Origin: Piezodorus guildinii
Taxonomy: Eukaryota > Arthropoda > Insecta > Hemiptera > Pentatomidae
NCBI GenBank assembly: GCA_023052935.1
Contig: CM041293.1
Location: 174,025,600 to 174,089,599 of the forward strand
Length of the DNA: 64,000 nucleotides
Direction: 5' to 3'
The notes under the pieces are model-generated. The model made no database searches. It was not told the DNA's origin and saw only the letters and a program-made list of their open reading frames with translations. A program made the translations under genes and the position numbers. The stretch's first letter is position 1. Each line of letters begins with the position of its first letter. Of the stretch, positions 21,771-31,694 are shown one piece after another.

Positions 21771-22068
21771 TTTAAGGTTTCTTGGTTTATTTGGATTTGT
21801 ACTACTATAGATTTATATTTGTACATGTTTTGATATTTAATTTAACCTTATGAAGATAAAAAAACTAATTCCTAATTGTTTGTTACTTTCTCAGCGAGAA
21901 CAATCACAAGAAGATACCATTCGAAATCCCAATTATGGTGACTGTTTCCAGGAGTACATAGAATCTCTGCCGATACATCTAAGAAAAAAGGCACTTAGAA
22001 AACTGTCGGTCATTGTTTCATTTTTCACAGGCTCAAGTATCTACGATATTTTGGACATCATGTTATAA
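17493..22068 (+). CDS. Two-exon gene model, 122 residues, unknown function
   Basis: Exon A spans 17,483-17,687: acceptor TATTATTTTCAG, ATG at 17,493, donor GTGAGT, ends in phase 0. Exon B spans 21,895-22,068: acceptor TTACTTTCTCAG, phase 0, stop TAA. Spliced, they give 65 + 57 residues. Exon A starts MFKADILDLAYLTGKVLDSK and includes IAIHKIEIFEKLNAR. Exon B contains NYGDCFQEYIESLP and RKLSVIVSFF. The minus-strand paralogue at 37,422-38,517 also gives 122 residues with the same phase, which supports the model. The acceptor just before the ATG implies a 5' UTR exon upstream, not found. The 4.2-kb intron holds a mariner, Rep-S and LINE-J pieces. No signal peptide or known domain is evident; Exon B faintly recalls a BESS motif in its Phe-Leu-basic pattern, but I would not rely on it. 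Confidence 0.6.
17799..18713 (+). mobile_element. mariner deletion derivative
   Basis: The TIRs TTGGGTTGTTTCACATGAAA are flanked by TA on both sides. Length 915 bp. It lacks the centre of the transposase. The same family occurs at 13,107, 33,634, 37,948 and 39,828. Confidence 0.92.
17983..18623 (+). pseudogene. mariner transposase remnant (HTH + last Asp)
   Basis: The frame from 17,983 encodes 134 residues: the paired HTH region through WVPHDLTERQQ, then stops after the deletion point. A second frame (18,384-18,623) holds the third catalytic aspartate (PPYSPDLSPTDYHLF) and the C-terminus. The first and second aspartate blocks are absent. Only a DNA-binding fragment could be made. Confidence 0.85.
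18717..18945 (-). repeat. Rep-S terminal fragment
   Basis: GGAAGTATTGTGATCGTGAA, ACGTTTTAGGGTCCACTGAG, GTCTGTGTACGTGC and AAAGTGCCACTTTAAACCAT follow the reversed Rep-S order. It starts directly after the mariner TA. Confidence 0.7.
18955..19475 (+). pseudogene. LINE-J 3' end
   Basis: Broken frames contain YITIIRPI, LQSKIPRKILNAPYFVKNKL and, near the end, an equivalent of the PPRRLKRRWPRDL terminus. The 3' end TTGTAAATTCCAATAAATGA is A-rich. 5'-truncated and dead. Confidence 0.7.
19845..20135 (+). pseudogene. LINE-J 3' fragment
   Basis: It carries AAGGCTCATCTACATGACTA, GAGCTTTGGGGCTCTACTAA and CCGAGGCACATGAAAAGGAG, the same terminal ORF2 region as 22,965-23,340 with an internal deletion between NAPSFL and the RR-W terminus. 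Confidence 0.65.
20160..21045 (-). repeat. Rep-S, near full length, reverse
   Basis: It runs from ACTTCCACTTATGAAGTATA through the GT microsatellite, TATACGCCCGAGATGTTACA and CGGCTGACCGGAAGTGC to GGAGGTAAGTGGAAGTCGTG, ending at GTGCTGCGCGCACTAG. About 886 bp, reverse of the 6,612 copy. Confidence 0.75.
21060..21170 (-). repeat. Rep-S terminal fragment
   Basis: The terminal 110 bp of Rep-S (AACGGAGGTAAGTAAAAGTC then GTGTTTTGCCTGC) repeats directly after the end of the preceding full copy, a tandem of ends. Confidence 0.6.
21207..21264. repeat. (TA)n microsatellite
   Basis: About 29 uninterrupted TA dinucleotides inside the predicted intron. Length is likely polymorphic. Confidence 0.9.
21705..21766. 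repeat. (AT)n microsatellite
   Basis: About 31 AT dinucleotides, roughly 130 bp upstream of the Exon B acceptor of the plus-strand gene model. Confidence 0.9.
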
Positions 22069-22280
22069 AATGTACAATTTAAATAATATGATAGTTGTAA
22101 ATATATAGCTATAAATTTGTAATTTTCAGGACTTATTTGAAATGTGATTGCGATATTTTAAAATTTTGCCATAGATTTTGTATATAATATTTTGTTGTGT
22201 GTTATAATTGTGTTTTACATTTCGTATAATTTTTTTATAAAGCATGATTTCAAAATAAATTTTATAATAATTTTAATACA
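22069..22280 (+). other. 3' UTR of the two-exon gene, with relatives elsewhere
   Basis: The sequence after the stop is repeated after other family members. GTGATTGCGATATTTTAAA, TTTTGTTGTGTGTTATAATT and a CATGATTTCAAAATAAATTT end recur at 23,645-23,790 (plus) and on the minus strand below 30,818. AAAATAAA-type words near 22,250 may serve as the polyadenylation signal. Confidence 0.5.
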
Positions 22281-22404
22281 ATTTTTTATTTTATTTCTTC
22301 CTTTCTATTGATTATTATTATGAAGTTTAATATATATGACTACAAACCATTTGTTTATTGCCTTTAATAGTTCAGTACAATCAATATATATGTACAAATA
22401 TTTT

Positions 22405-23470
22405 TTGAGAATTCATTCTTCTCGCACTCTCCTCAATACTTATGCTGATGACACGTGTGTCTTATCCGTCCATAATGATCCAACTACTGCATCCCAAACC
22501 CTTCAGTCCCACATCAAAGCCATTGAAGAATGGTGTCAAAATTGGAGGATTAAAATAAATCTCACCAAATCACCTTTACCCTTCTTCGCAAACCGATGAC
22601 TTCCTGCCCCCCAGTATCTTTTAATAACATTACCCTTACTTCTGTAGAACAAATCCGATACCTAGGTCTCCATCTTGACAAGCGCCTTAGTTGGAATCCT
22701 CACACTGTTTTAATTTTTGTTTTTTTCATTCTAAGTTAAAGTCGCCATTCTCGTTGAAAGGATTCTTAACAATTGACATTTATTGTAACCAGGATTCGGT
22801 TCAAAATGGAAGAGAACCTCCGTTTTTGACTCGATTCTCCTTTTAAAAGGATACGAATCGAAATAATTCACTGGTAACTAGGATTACCATACTAAAAAGG
22901 ATACTTTTTAATGTAGAAACTCTCTTCCCGATGCAAGAAGCGGTCCGAAATAACTTAAGTCTAACTGTCTAACTAAACGTTCAAAACTTCCAGTATATTA
23001 CAAAAGACTCATATACATCACAATTATCAGACCTATTTGGACATATGGAATCGAGCTTTGGGGCTCTACGAAACCATCTAATTCCTCCCGCATCCAGTCC
23101 TTACAATCCAAAATCCTTCGCAAAATCCGGAATGCTCCTTATTTTGTCACAAATCAACTCCTCCATAATGACCTAAACATCCCATTCGTTACAGACATTG
23201 CCTGTGATAGATACTCCTCTTTCCATTCTAAACTCCCTGCGAATACAAACCCACTTGTCCGTAACTTATCTTCCTCAGATATCTCTGATAACCCTCCAAG
23301 GCGACTGAAAAGAAGGTGGCCTCGGGACCTACTCTCTTAAAATAGTTAGTAAAGTGCTACCACTGGTTAGTTCTTTCTCAAGACATGTCTTTTTATTTTC
23401 ATACTATACATTTACTTATTGTATTCTTTAGTACAGTTGTAAATTACTATAAATAAATTTAAAAAGAAAA
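22405..23470 (+). pseudogene. LINE-J (Jockey-like) RT and 3' end
   Basis: LLNTYADDTCVLSVHND carries the catalytic YADD, followed by EEWCQNWRIKINLTKS. After a frameshift comes VEQIRYLGLHLDKRLSWNPH. After an insert at about 22,716-22,960 the element resumes with VYYKRLIYITIIRPIWTYGI and ends PPRRLKRRWPRDLL, stop, an A-rich 3' UTR and an A tail near 23,460. The 5' half is missing. This is the best copy of this family in the window. Confidence 0.8.
22716..22960. other. Unidentified 245-bp insert in LINE-J
   Basis: It interrupts LINE-J between the SWNPHT codons and the KRSKLPVYYKR region. It contains AAAAGGATAC twice and facing AAGGAT/ATCCTT-like words, but no clear terminal repeats. Possibly a degraded MITE. 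Confidence 0.35.
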
Positions 23471-23584
23471 AAAAAGAATACATTCTTCCGATTTTCATTC
23501 CTGATAAGTGTGAAAAACTAAATCTTTATGTATATTTAATAAAGTGAATTTAGCACAAATAATGATTTTAATGATAATGATAAT

Positions 23585-23650
23585 TATGGGGTCACCTGCA
23601 TTGTAGTGGCTGGCATAACAGCCTTATATGCCCGAGGTCGCGGAACTGTA
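23585..23650 (+). mobile_element. SINE-2 head fragment
   Basis: GGGGTCACCTGCATTGTAGT, then GGCTGGCATAACAGCC and a degraded B-box region. It ends abruptly where the family 3' UTR copy begins. Confidence 0.65.
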
Positions 23651-23790
23651 AGATAGCTATAAATTTATAATTGTCAGGACTTATCTGAATTGTGATTGCG
23701 ATATTTTTAAATTATATCATAGATTTTTATTTTGTTGTGTGTTATAATTGTGTTTTATATTTTTTTGTTTTGTATAATTACAAAACCTCT
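23645..23790 (+). pseudogene. Orphan 3' UTR copy of the two-exon family
   Basis: ATAGCTATAAATTTATAATT, GTGATTGCGATATTTTTAAA and TTGTTGTGTGTTATAATTGT match the sequence following Exon B at 22,069. No Exon B is attached. A remnant of a further family copy. Confidence 0.55.
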
Positions 23791-23859
23791 ATATAGTATA
23801 TGAGAAAATTAACGAAACGCTATGCTACATCTTAAGCAAGGTTTTATTTACAGGAGGCT

Positions 23860-24540
23860 AGCTAAAACTGTGATATAATGTGCTAATTGAGGTATCACTT
23901 GTCAGCTGGACGGTTTATATTATCTTTCTCTTTTTTTCTGCGATGAACTTCTCTATGAAGTGATCTACAGTAGTCCGCCATCATGTTGCTATTCCAGCGG
24001 CCCGACTAGCGTTTTTCCATTACATTAATGTCCTGGAGTTAACGATTACCTTGTTCTTCGTTTATGTCCCCCAAACTCTCAGGGAACTAATCAAGAAGGC
24101 TGTTTAAAAACTGAACTTTCAGGCGCATAAAACAACCTAAATTTTTAATTTTAACTTGTCAGCTGGATGTTTAATATTATATTTCTCTTTTTTTTCTACG
24201 ATCAACTTCTCGCATGCTGAACTTCAAGCTGGAGTAACCAACACTAGTCTCTCATCATTTTGGTGTTTCAGCGGCCCTGGTAGCGTTTTTCCGTACTTTA
24301 ATGTCCTACTCTCAGGGAAATAACCTCAAAAACCTGTTTGAAAAGGGAACTTTCAGATTCATCTCAGATTGTAACGGGCCCATCGGAGTTAGCATGTGAA
24401 ATCTTCCTCCGCGTATATCAGAACCAAATTTATACCATTGATTCACACTTACGAGAAACCACAAATTTTACAAATTTTTAGCCCGATAATCCTTGTGGAA
24501 GTGAAGTTATGGAGGGGTAAAGAAAATACATAAACAGGGT
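23860..24540 (-). pseudogene. Relic of a repeated insect orphan-protein gene
   Basis: The minus strand has broken frames with FPESLGDINEEQGNR, DINVMEKR and GRWNSNMMADYCRSL, present twice in tandem (about 23,930-24,100 and 24,170-24,320) with stops. I recall this block from high-copy, transposon-like uncharacterised proteins of insects; that is memory only. A related plus-strand relic is at 36,800-37,310. Confidence 0.5.
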
Positions 24541-24628
24541 TTTCTCCTGAAATGCTCAACCGTTTTATTTTTTTTTTTCACATAACTGGGAGTTAGATTG
24601 GTAAACCTCCAATTTTTTGCTATTTTAT

Positions 24629-24920
24629 TTGTTTGTTTGCTTATTTATTCAACGTCACTTTATGCTACTATGGCAATTCGGATGATGCTACAGTGGAAGT
24701 CCTAAATTTTGCCTACCTAAGTTTTATTAGGATAGGGATCTTTAACGAGTATCTGACATCGCACAGGCTCGGAACCACCTATTAACGTCCCCTCCGAAGG
24801 ACGGCATAAGTAAGGATTTTTTACTCCCATTAAAAAATCCTAGGACCACCTACGGGTTTGAACCCGTGACCTTTGGCATAGGAGGCTGTTATGCTTGCCA
24901 CCCAGCTAAAAGTGATTCCG
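24629..24920 (-). mobile_element. SINE-2, full length
   Basis: The left end TTATTTATTCAACGTCACTT is the SINE tail. GGTTTGAACCCGTGACCTTT (B box, minus) and the head near 24,915 close it. All internal landmarks of SINE-2 are present. Confidence 0.85.
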
Positions 24921-25024
24921 ACCACTGTTTTATTTCATTGGGGGTCAACCGTCAACCGTTTTCCTCAAAAAAAATATACGCTAATCTTTAGGATCTCCAG
25001 GGACACCTCTGTAACTCGAATCTA

Positions 25025-25620
25025 CGAAGAGTTAAAGTGACTTTAACCTACCTACCGTCGAAAATACTTTCTGGCTTCCTTCCTCTATCAAGTTATCCGA
25101 TCCCACCGTCCATCATACATCTCTGATCTCTTACGACCTTCTGATTTGTATATTGCACCCCATCGAACCGCAACTTTCGACAGATCTTTTATAATCCGAT
25201 CCTTTTCCATATGGAACTCTATTTCTTCTGATATCCGTAATTCTAGTACCTTTACGACTTTTAAATCTCGTCTATTCCATTACCTGACTGATCCAGTTCA
25301 ATGAAATGTGTAAATAGAAAAGGTTAAAGAAGTGTTTCTTAATTTTTTATTTTTTTAAATTAAGTATAAATTTTATTTTATTTATTAGTCTAGGTTATGT
25401 ATGGAAACATGATAATTATTTATTTATTATATTCTATAATCATCTCTTATATATTTTTTTATTTTTATCATTTCTTTTATTGTTTCTTTTTTACTTATTA
25501 TGCTTTGTATATTTCTTTTTTTTTAATCTTACTCTAAGACGGTAATTTTCTCATTATTCTATATTGTATTATTCTAAAGGGACTTGTCCCAGAATAAATA
25601 AAGAAATTATTATTATTAAT
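25025..25620 (+). pseudogene. LINE-C 3' end with ATT-repeat tail
   Basis: Broken frames contain LPSSYPIPPSIIH (PS-IS-D-type), IAPHRTATFDRSFIIRS, WNSISSDIRNSSTFTTFKSR and LFHYLTDPVQ, matching 44,678-44,352. The end is GGGACTTGTCCCAGAATAAA followed by ATTATTATTA. Microsatellite-like tails of this kind are usual for CR1/L2-type LINEs. Confidence 0.75.
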
Positions 25621-25639
25621 TGCTTTTTAAAATAGAATT

Positions 25640-26600
25640 TTCTTTTTAGTTTGTGCCATTTAAGGACCACGGTGCTTGTGTTCACTTCTATTATCTTTCA
25701 CTTCTTGTGTGTTGGGTAGTATCTTTCCTGCCGATACATCCAGCTTTTATGTTGGTCCAGTATTCTTTCATTTTTTTTTTTATTTCCTTAATCATTTGTG
25801 CCTACCTCTGTAATGGACTTGAGGAAAGGTCGTGTTTGAATGGTGAGGCGGTAGCGACTTCTATTGTATCATTGATGGCATCTTGATGAATATTTAGTTC
25901 TACAAGATCCCTCTAAACTTGTTTGCTCTACTGGGATCCAGTGACTTTTTCCTTGTTGGCTACTCTGAAGATCTTCCATTCTGCACAGATAGTCGTAAAA
26001 AGCCAAACGCCTCCTTCTAATGGTATCTGTGAGGTTTTCCAGGTGTTAGTAGAGATTGCAATTTGATGTATACCAACTACTGCATTATAGTGTCTCAGTT
26101 TGACATTTGTGGACAGATGTTTTGAGGGGTACAGGTTTTTGCAGACATAGTAAGCCCTTTCTAATTTAATTTTCCTTTGTTCGAGAGCCACTTCTTCACT
26201 TAGAACTCCCAAATCAACTCCCCAAGGTATTTTCTGCTTCCTATGTTTAGTATTACTGTTTTCACGGTTTTAGGGGCATCTTTAATATTGGCCATGAATA
26301 CAGCCTTGCCAATGTTGACTATCAATCCTGTTTTCTGCAGCTTTTGAGTAAAGAGTTTGAAGTTGTGCAATGGGGAGCCAGTGGCTGACTATATTTCCAA
26401 TGGTCACAGACCCCTTGGCCGACCAAGAATGTCGTACCTAGAGTACGTCGACCGTTTATGCAAGAAACGAAATAAAAATATTCGCCAAGCCAGAAATTTA
26501 GCATGCAACAGGGAACATTGGCAATCCTGTCTAAACGATCCCCTACGCTGAAAGGTTCTACAGGGTGGTGCAAAAGAAGAAGAAGAACTTCAAAGATTTG
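25640..26600. pseudogene. LINE 3' region with inverted 5' part
   Basis: 25,640-26,350 reads on the minus strand as RT C-terminal sequence (KTGLIVNIGKAVFMANIKD, then SRKYLGELIWEF with the YLG motif, ERAYYVCKNLYPSK). From 26,357 the plus strand carries the end of such an ORF (GRPRMSYLEYVDRLCKKRNK, NLACNREHWQSC) and a tail of GAAGAAGAAGAA. The two parts point in opposite directions at about 26,352, as expected for twin-priming inversion. Confidence 0.65.
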
Positions 26601-26929
26601 TTTATATATTTGTTTCTACCATTAGGACAAAACTGTAAAATTAGTTGAAAAGTTAATCTAGAAAGCTATAAAGATATGTATGGAATGCTCATGAAAACAA
26701 ATATATAAAAATACTGGTCTAGCTGTTCAGAAGAAACACACATTTTTTTTTCTTTCTCCCATCTATAAATTCCCTCCCACAAGGATTATGAGGCTAAAAA
26801 TTTGCATATGGCGGTTTCTCATAAGTTTGAATCAATGGTATAAATTTGGATCAGATGTACGTGAAGGCAGATTCCGCTAGGCAATTTTTAAACTTGTTTA
26901 ACATCTTACAATAGAAACATATTTTAGGT

Positions 26930-27125
26930 GTTTTTCATTTCCCTAAATTCCTTTTTGGGTAACCACTTTATGGAGGCTGGTTCTGCCCCAGAGGGGTCTC
27001 CATACTCTAGGATCGCCCCCTGGCTTAAATAACAGAATAAATAATATTCCGTCATAACCGGGATTCGAACCCAAAACCTGGAGCACAGTAGACTAGCGTT
27101 CCATCCATTAGACCACACCGCTCCG
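26930..27125 (-). mobile_element. SINE-1 partial copy
   Basis: On the minus strand: head GGAGCGGTGTGGTCTAATGG, B box GGTTCGAATCCCGG, then AATAATATTTATTCTGTTAT and the ACCCCTCTGGGGCAGA region. The 3' third is missing. Confidence 0.8.
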
Positions 27126-27299
27126 TGGTTTGTAGAACAGTTGTTTTTTTTCTAAAAGGTAGTAAAGTGTTATAAAGCAGATAAAAATGATAAATTATTG
27201 TAGATGATAATGTTTATAGTTAGATTATTTGATCTGAAACCCGTGTTTCCATTAAAGCTCTATGTAATTATTTAACGTTTTCCAATTCTAACCTTAATA

Positions 27300-27365
27300 T
27301 AAAGTTCTTCATATATTATAAGAACAAATGTAAGTGAATGTCGTGTGTTACGCACCCGATTTTTT
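27300..27365 (-). repeat. Rep-S terminal fragment
   Basis: AAATGTAAGTGAATGTCGTG, then TGTTACGCACCCGAT: the CAACACACGACTTTCACTTAC end of Rep-S in reverse. Confidence 0.5.
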
Positions 27366-27604
27366 TTTACTTTAAATTAATTCTTAACCTTTTAAAATAA
27401 GTAATAACCCCTGGATAAAAACACGCGACGCCATATCATGCCGCCATTTTGTTCCACGCCTTCCTCCATTTTCAATTTCTCTCCCTTCCATTGTAATATT
27501 AGATCCTTCATTAGTTTATTGTTTTCTAATGAAATTATTATTATTTTTTTTTTATTTTTTTTCATAATATGTTTTAGTATTACATACATCATTTATACTT
27601 TCTC

Positions 27605-27895
27605 TAGGGATCACTAGAAGCATGGTGACTAACATAACAGCCACTTATACCATAGGTCACGGGTTCAAACCTATGGATGGTCTTAGGATTTTTTCACAGG
27701 AGTATAAAATACTTAGTTATGCCGTCCTTCGGAGGAAACGTTAAAAAGTTGCCCCGAGCCTGTGCGTTGTCCGGTACTCGTTAAAGATCCCTATCCTAAT
27801 AAAAACCTGGATAGGCAAAATTTAGGACTCCCACATCGTTCGATTAGCCATAGAAGCATAAAGTGACGTTAAATAAAATACACAAACAAACTTTC
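27605..27895 (+). mobile_element. SINE-2, full length, moderately diverged
   Basis: GGGATCACTAGAAGCATGGT head, CACGGGTTCAAACCTATGG B-box region, CTTCGGAGGAAACG, ATAAAAACCTGGATAGGC, tail TAAATAAAATACACAAAC. It directly abuts a reversed Rep-S end. Confidence 0.8.
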
Positions 27896-27896
27896 T

Positions 27897-28100
27897 CTCT
27901 ATGAAATAGGTATATAGTATGGGAAAGTATTGCGATCGTAAAAATTTTCGAATACCAGTTTTCCAACATGCACGTTTTAGGGTCTCCTGCGTCCAAATAA
28001 CCAAGTCGGATGAAAAGGTTTGTGTGTGTGTGTGTTAGTGTTGTAATCTCGACAGTCCGCAAAACATTTTTAAAATTAAGAAATATGATTTAGGCACCTA
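27897..28100 (-). repeat. Rep-S terminal fragment with GT tract
   Basis: TATAGTATGGGAAAGTATTG, CGATCGTAAAAATTTTCG, GGTCTCCTGCGTCCAAATAA, then GTGTGTGTGTGTG. It loses similarity near 28,080. Confidence 0.65.
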
Positions 28101-28355
28101 TTTATTATCAATTACCGCTAGTAATTTTACCAGTCTATGCAATGTTTTAGTTATTTTTGTTACGAACTAAGACTTTTAATAATTTTTCATCAAGGTAATT
28201 TAATATAATTTTCCAATGACATTTCGCGGAGACCCTCCACATCTTTTGCCGACCCCCAGGTGTCCGCGTACCTCCAGTTTAAACCATATATACAACATAG
28301 TATATAAAATAACATCTTTTTATACAATATTTTACTATCAAAAATGTATATAATA

Positions 28356-29415
28356 TTGGGTTGTCCGAAAAATTCGTAGAGAAATGTGGCTTAGAAGGTC
28401 CATTATCCTTTTTTTTAAAAGATCACTGTCCTTCCTCCTGTAGAACAATAAAAGGTCCGTTTTCACGTCATCTTCTGAAGAGTAGGATTTCCCTTGAAAA
28501 TTTTCCAGGGAACGGAAAAGATGGAAATCGGAAGGAGCAATGTTAAGAGAGTACGGCGGGTGAGGTAAAACCTCCCATCTGCCTAGTCCTTAAGACACAT
28601 GGGACCGAGCATTGTCTTGGTGGTATAGCCCTCCTTTCCGATTCGCCAACTCTGGCCGTTTCTCTTCAATTGCTGTCTTCAATCGATCTAACTGGGCGCA
28701 GTAAAAGTCCGTATTTATAGTTTGGTTTTGTGGAAGGAGCTCAAGCAAGATTTGCAAAAGACATGCAAGTAGCCAAGATTTTTTTCGGCTGTTATTGATG
28801 TACAGAATCCATTTTTCGTCACCAGTAACAATTCTTTTCAACAATGAATGGATCCTCCATATTTTTTTTCAGTTGCTAATCACACCATGAAATCCTTTCA
28901 ATAAGGTTCCTTTCACTGAACTCATGGGGAACACAAACGTCGTAACGACAGACGTACCCGACCTACTCTAGATGATCAAGAACAGTCGATTTGCAGGTTC
29001 TTAACTCCGCAGCTATCTCACGGACAGTGATTCGTAGGTCGTTTGTGATGATTATCATAATATCCTAGTGGTCAAGAATCGAACTCCGGCCAGTCAGGGG
29101 TTGGTCTTCCAAATTGAAATCTCCTGATCTAAACCGCGAAAACCACTTCTGAACCGTGCTATTTTTTTTCTAATGCTGCGTTTTTAAAAATAACAGCATA
29201 ATATGCCGAAAGAACTGAATCATCACTCATGTTGGTTTACAACAAACAACACTACTGAGCCTTAATAAAGACGAATTCAGTGTGTAAACATAGCTAATTC
29301 TATAAGGATTAAAATGGCATATAAATAAACATTAGCTTTGTGACTCATTTTTAGTAGAAAAAATAAAAGGTAAAGTTTATTTTAATAATCTCCTAGAACT
29401 TTTCGGACAACCCTA
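28356..29415 (-). mobile_element. mariner element of a second family, decayed
   Basis: TIRs TTGGGTTGTCCGAAAAATTC and, at the other end, GAACTTTTCGGACAACCCTA, flanked by TA. About 1,060 bp. The transposase is on the minus strand. Confidence 0.88.
28590..29235 (-). pseudogene. mariner transposase pseudogene
   Basis: From an ATG near 29,235 (MSDDSVLSAYYAV), broken frames give TVQKWFSRFRSGDFNLEDQP and EIAAELRTCKSTVLDHLE (HTH). Then come MLKRIVTGDEKWILYINNS (first catalytic Asp) and LYHQDNARSHVS (second Asp). The third-Asp region (YSPDL-like) survives only out of frame. Many stops and frameshifts; inactive. Confidence 0.85.
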
Positions 29416-29479
29416 TATATCTATATCACCTTTGTTATGTTAAAAAAAAAATTACTCCTATCAAAACACTTTTGAACTT

Positions 29480-29930
29480 TTCTTCTTTAGCTCATTCAAC
29501 TTGTATATTTCCCGGTTATCTATCAATGCTAATAAGATTTACAAAATTTTCGAATTTACAAAATTAAAGGTGTTTTAGAAGGAGAAAAAAATAAAATATC
29601 AGGATTTAAGCCCTTTGATTCAATCAGAATGGAACCTATATGCTATTAAAGCCCATTAAATTTTACATGTAAATAAAAAGTAGATAGTATATGTCACAGT
29701 TCTGGTCAGCCGATATCAGTTAACAAGTTGTAACATCTCAGCACAAAAATAAAAATAGTAACAACAAAGTTCATTTATGTCAACAAAAAAAAAAGTTTTA
29801 TTGATGTCATTTCTATGGCATATAGTTTTTTTTTTTTCGAATTTGAAAAATTATAGGTATTTTAGAAGAAGAAAATTTAAAATATCTGCATTTAAGCTCT
29901 TTCAGACTAATCATATCACAATGACCTTAA
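29480..29930 (+). repeat. Two consecutive Rep-S fragments
   Basis: 29,480-29,715 carries TTTAGCTCATTCAACTTGTA, TCCCGGTTATCTATCAATGC and AAAATTAAAGGTGTTTTAGA. 29,836-29,930 repeats ATTTTAGAAGAAGAAAATTT and TTTAAGCTCTTTCAGAC. Both are broken internal Rep-S pieces. Confidence 0.6.
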
Positions 29931-30029
29931 ATCACATTCAAAAACACTTTTTTGTTTGCCTGTGTAATAAATGAAAGGATTTAAGTAAGAAAACTGTATT
30001 AAAATTATTATAAAGTTTATTTTTTTATA

Positions 30030-30600
30030 ACTAGAAAGACTGTACTTTGCAACTAGAAGCATGTATAGTAAGAAAAGTTTATCCTCCAAGGCAAAAATAA
30101 GGCAGTACTGTACAGTAGTAAGACCAACAATATTGTATGGTATGGAAACAGTTTGCCTTCCGAGTCTTGAGAAATTTCCCAACATTGAAAAATTCTTAGG
30201 AGGATTCATGGACCCAAAATAACACAAGAGGGCTACAGGCTAAAATCCAATGAAGAAATTTGGAAAACCTTGAAGTAGTCATCAGAACTAAGAGACTTAG
30301 ATCTTATGGCCATATGGTAAGAATAAACAAACAGATTTTTGATAAAGTTCTAGGCTATAAGAATATGAGTGGTTATGCAAATCAAATAAAAGAGGAGCTC
30401 GATAGATTAAAAATCAAGAAAATAGACTGCTTAGATAGAGAGCTTTTCGGGAAGAAAATAAAAGAAGTTGGGATTCTTACAAGAAAAACAAAGAAACAGG
30501 GGAGAAAATGGACAAAGGAAGAGCGGGAGGAATAGTCCAGGAAGATAAAAGAATATTGGAGAAAAAGGAAGATGAAAGATGTGAAGAAAACAAAATGTTA
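30030..30600 (+). pseudogene. Non-LTR retrotransposon ORF2 C-terminus
   Basis: Around 30,100: SKTNNIVWYGNSLP (a decayed RPTILYGME block). From 30,170: KFLRRIHGPKITQEGYRLKS, then an open frame 30,260-30,535 with TKRLRSYGHMVRINKQIF and NQIKEELDRLKIKKIDCLDR. The LRRI-GPK and RLR-YGH motifs are typical of the region after the RT domain in many insect LINEs. 5'-truncated and frameshifted. Confidence 0.7.
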
Positions 30601-30654
30601 TTCACGTGGTCCTTGATGGCCAATTTGTGCAGAAAAAAAAAAGTTTATTTTTGA

Positions 30655-30998
30655 AATTATGCATAAAAAAAAAATTATACAAAATAAAAAATATAAAACA
30701 CAATCATAACACACAATAAACTATAAAATAAAAATCTATGACATAATTATATAAGTATAAAAATGACACTTTCTATAATAAATATTTACAACTATCACAA
30801 TATTTGAATTGTACATTCTATAACATAATGTCCAAAATATCTTTGATACTTGAGTCTGTGAAAAATGAAACAATGACTGACAGTTTTTTATGTGCCCTTT
30901 TTCTTAGATGTATCGGCAGAGGTTCTATGTACTCCTGGAAACAGTCAGCATAAGTGGGATTTCGAACGGTAGCTCTAACTTCTAGTGGTTTTTTCTTG
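30655..30998 (-). pseudogene. Exon B pseudo-copy with 3' UTR
   Basis: The minus strand has the acceptor TTTCTTTCTCAG just above 30,998. Exon B follows, with one extra base near its start compared with the other copies, shifting the frame. Downstream the residues match again in the shifted frame (YADCFQEYIEPLP, KKLSVIVSFFTDSS) to a TAG at 30,818-30,820. The UTR with CAATCATAACACACAATAAA (reverse) follows. No Exon A is found upstream on this strand. Confidence 0.7.
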
Positions 30999-31399
30999 CT
31001 GAGAAAGAAACAAAAAACAGAAATTAATTTAGAAAAATCATAATGTAATAGTCAAATTCTCAATACTGGTTTGGAACAGATTATATGATTTTTATACAAT
31101 CTAATGTAATGAATAGATTATATAAAGATTTAGAAATAAGCCAAAAAAAAATTCTGAAAACAATGAACGTAGAGATTTTAATGAACTAAGTTTGAGTAAA
31201 TATTAAAAAGGAAATGACAGACAGAGCCAAGTGCACGCAGAGATTTTTTTTCTTAATTAGCATTAATTTAATTTGTTGCTTAGTTTCCCATTATAATCTC
31301 CAAAAATCTTTATACCATATCATTAATTTATAGTAATGTTTGTTTACATATTTGCTTATATTAAACCTGTTCCCATAAAAAAATCAATTTAATCCCTAA

Positions 31400-31495
31400 C
31401 GTTTATCCAAGTCTAGATTTATGTTAAAGTTTTTATGAATTGATCCTAACCACGGAGGTGAGTAAAGATCGTGTGTTCCACGTACCTGAATTTTT
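31400..31495 (-). repeat. Rep-S terminal fragment
   Basis: CACGGAGGTGAGTAAAGATC, then GTGTGTTCCACGTACCTG: a reversed Rep-S terminus. Confidence 0.5.
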
Positions 31496-31561
31496 TAAGT
31501 ATTTTAAATAATATATACTTTGCTTATGTAGTTTTAATAATTTTATCTGTGATTTAATATT

Positions 31562-31690
31562 ATCAATAGCAAGGTTCCGAGTTCAAGCCCGCAGGTAGCC
31601 CTAGGATTTTTTAATCGGAGTAAAAAATCCTTAGTTATGCCGTGCTTCGGTGAGGGCGTTAAAAGGTGGTCCCGAGCTTGTGCGATTTTC
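31562..31690 (+). mobile_element. SINE-2 fragment
   Basis: GGTTCCGAGTTCAAGCCCGC, AATCCTTAGTTATGCCGTGC and GTGGTCCCGAGCTTGTGCGA. Head and tail are lost. Confidence 0.7.
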
Positions 31691-31694
31691 ATTC

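Larger units (their letters stand above)
17688..21894 (+). other. Predicted intron joining Exon A and Exon B
   Basis: It runs from GTGAGTTG to TTTCTCAG, with compatible phases. It contains a defective mariner, a Rep-S end, two LINE-J 3' ends, a full Rep-S copy and two (AT)n tracts. The joining is inferred from the equivalent short intron (727 bp) in the minus-strand paralogue. Confidence 0.55.

Noticed and set aside
21895..22068. BESS-like motif in Exon B
   Set aside because: The Phe/Leu/basic pattern is only loosely similar and no MADF domain or other support exists.
28361..28546. 61-codon frame starting in the mariner TIR
   Set aside because: It is antisense to the decayed transposase and begins within the TIR; no independent support.
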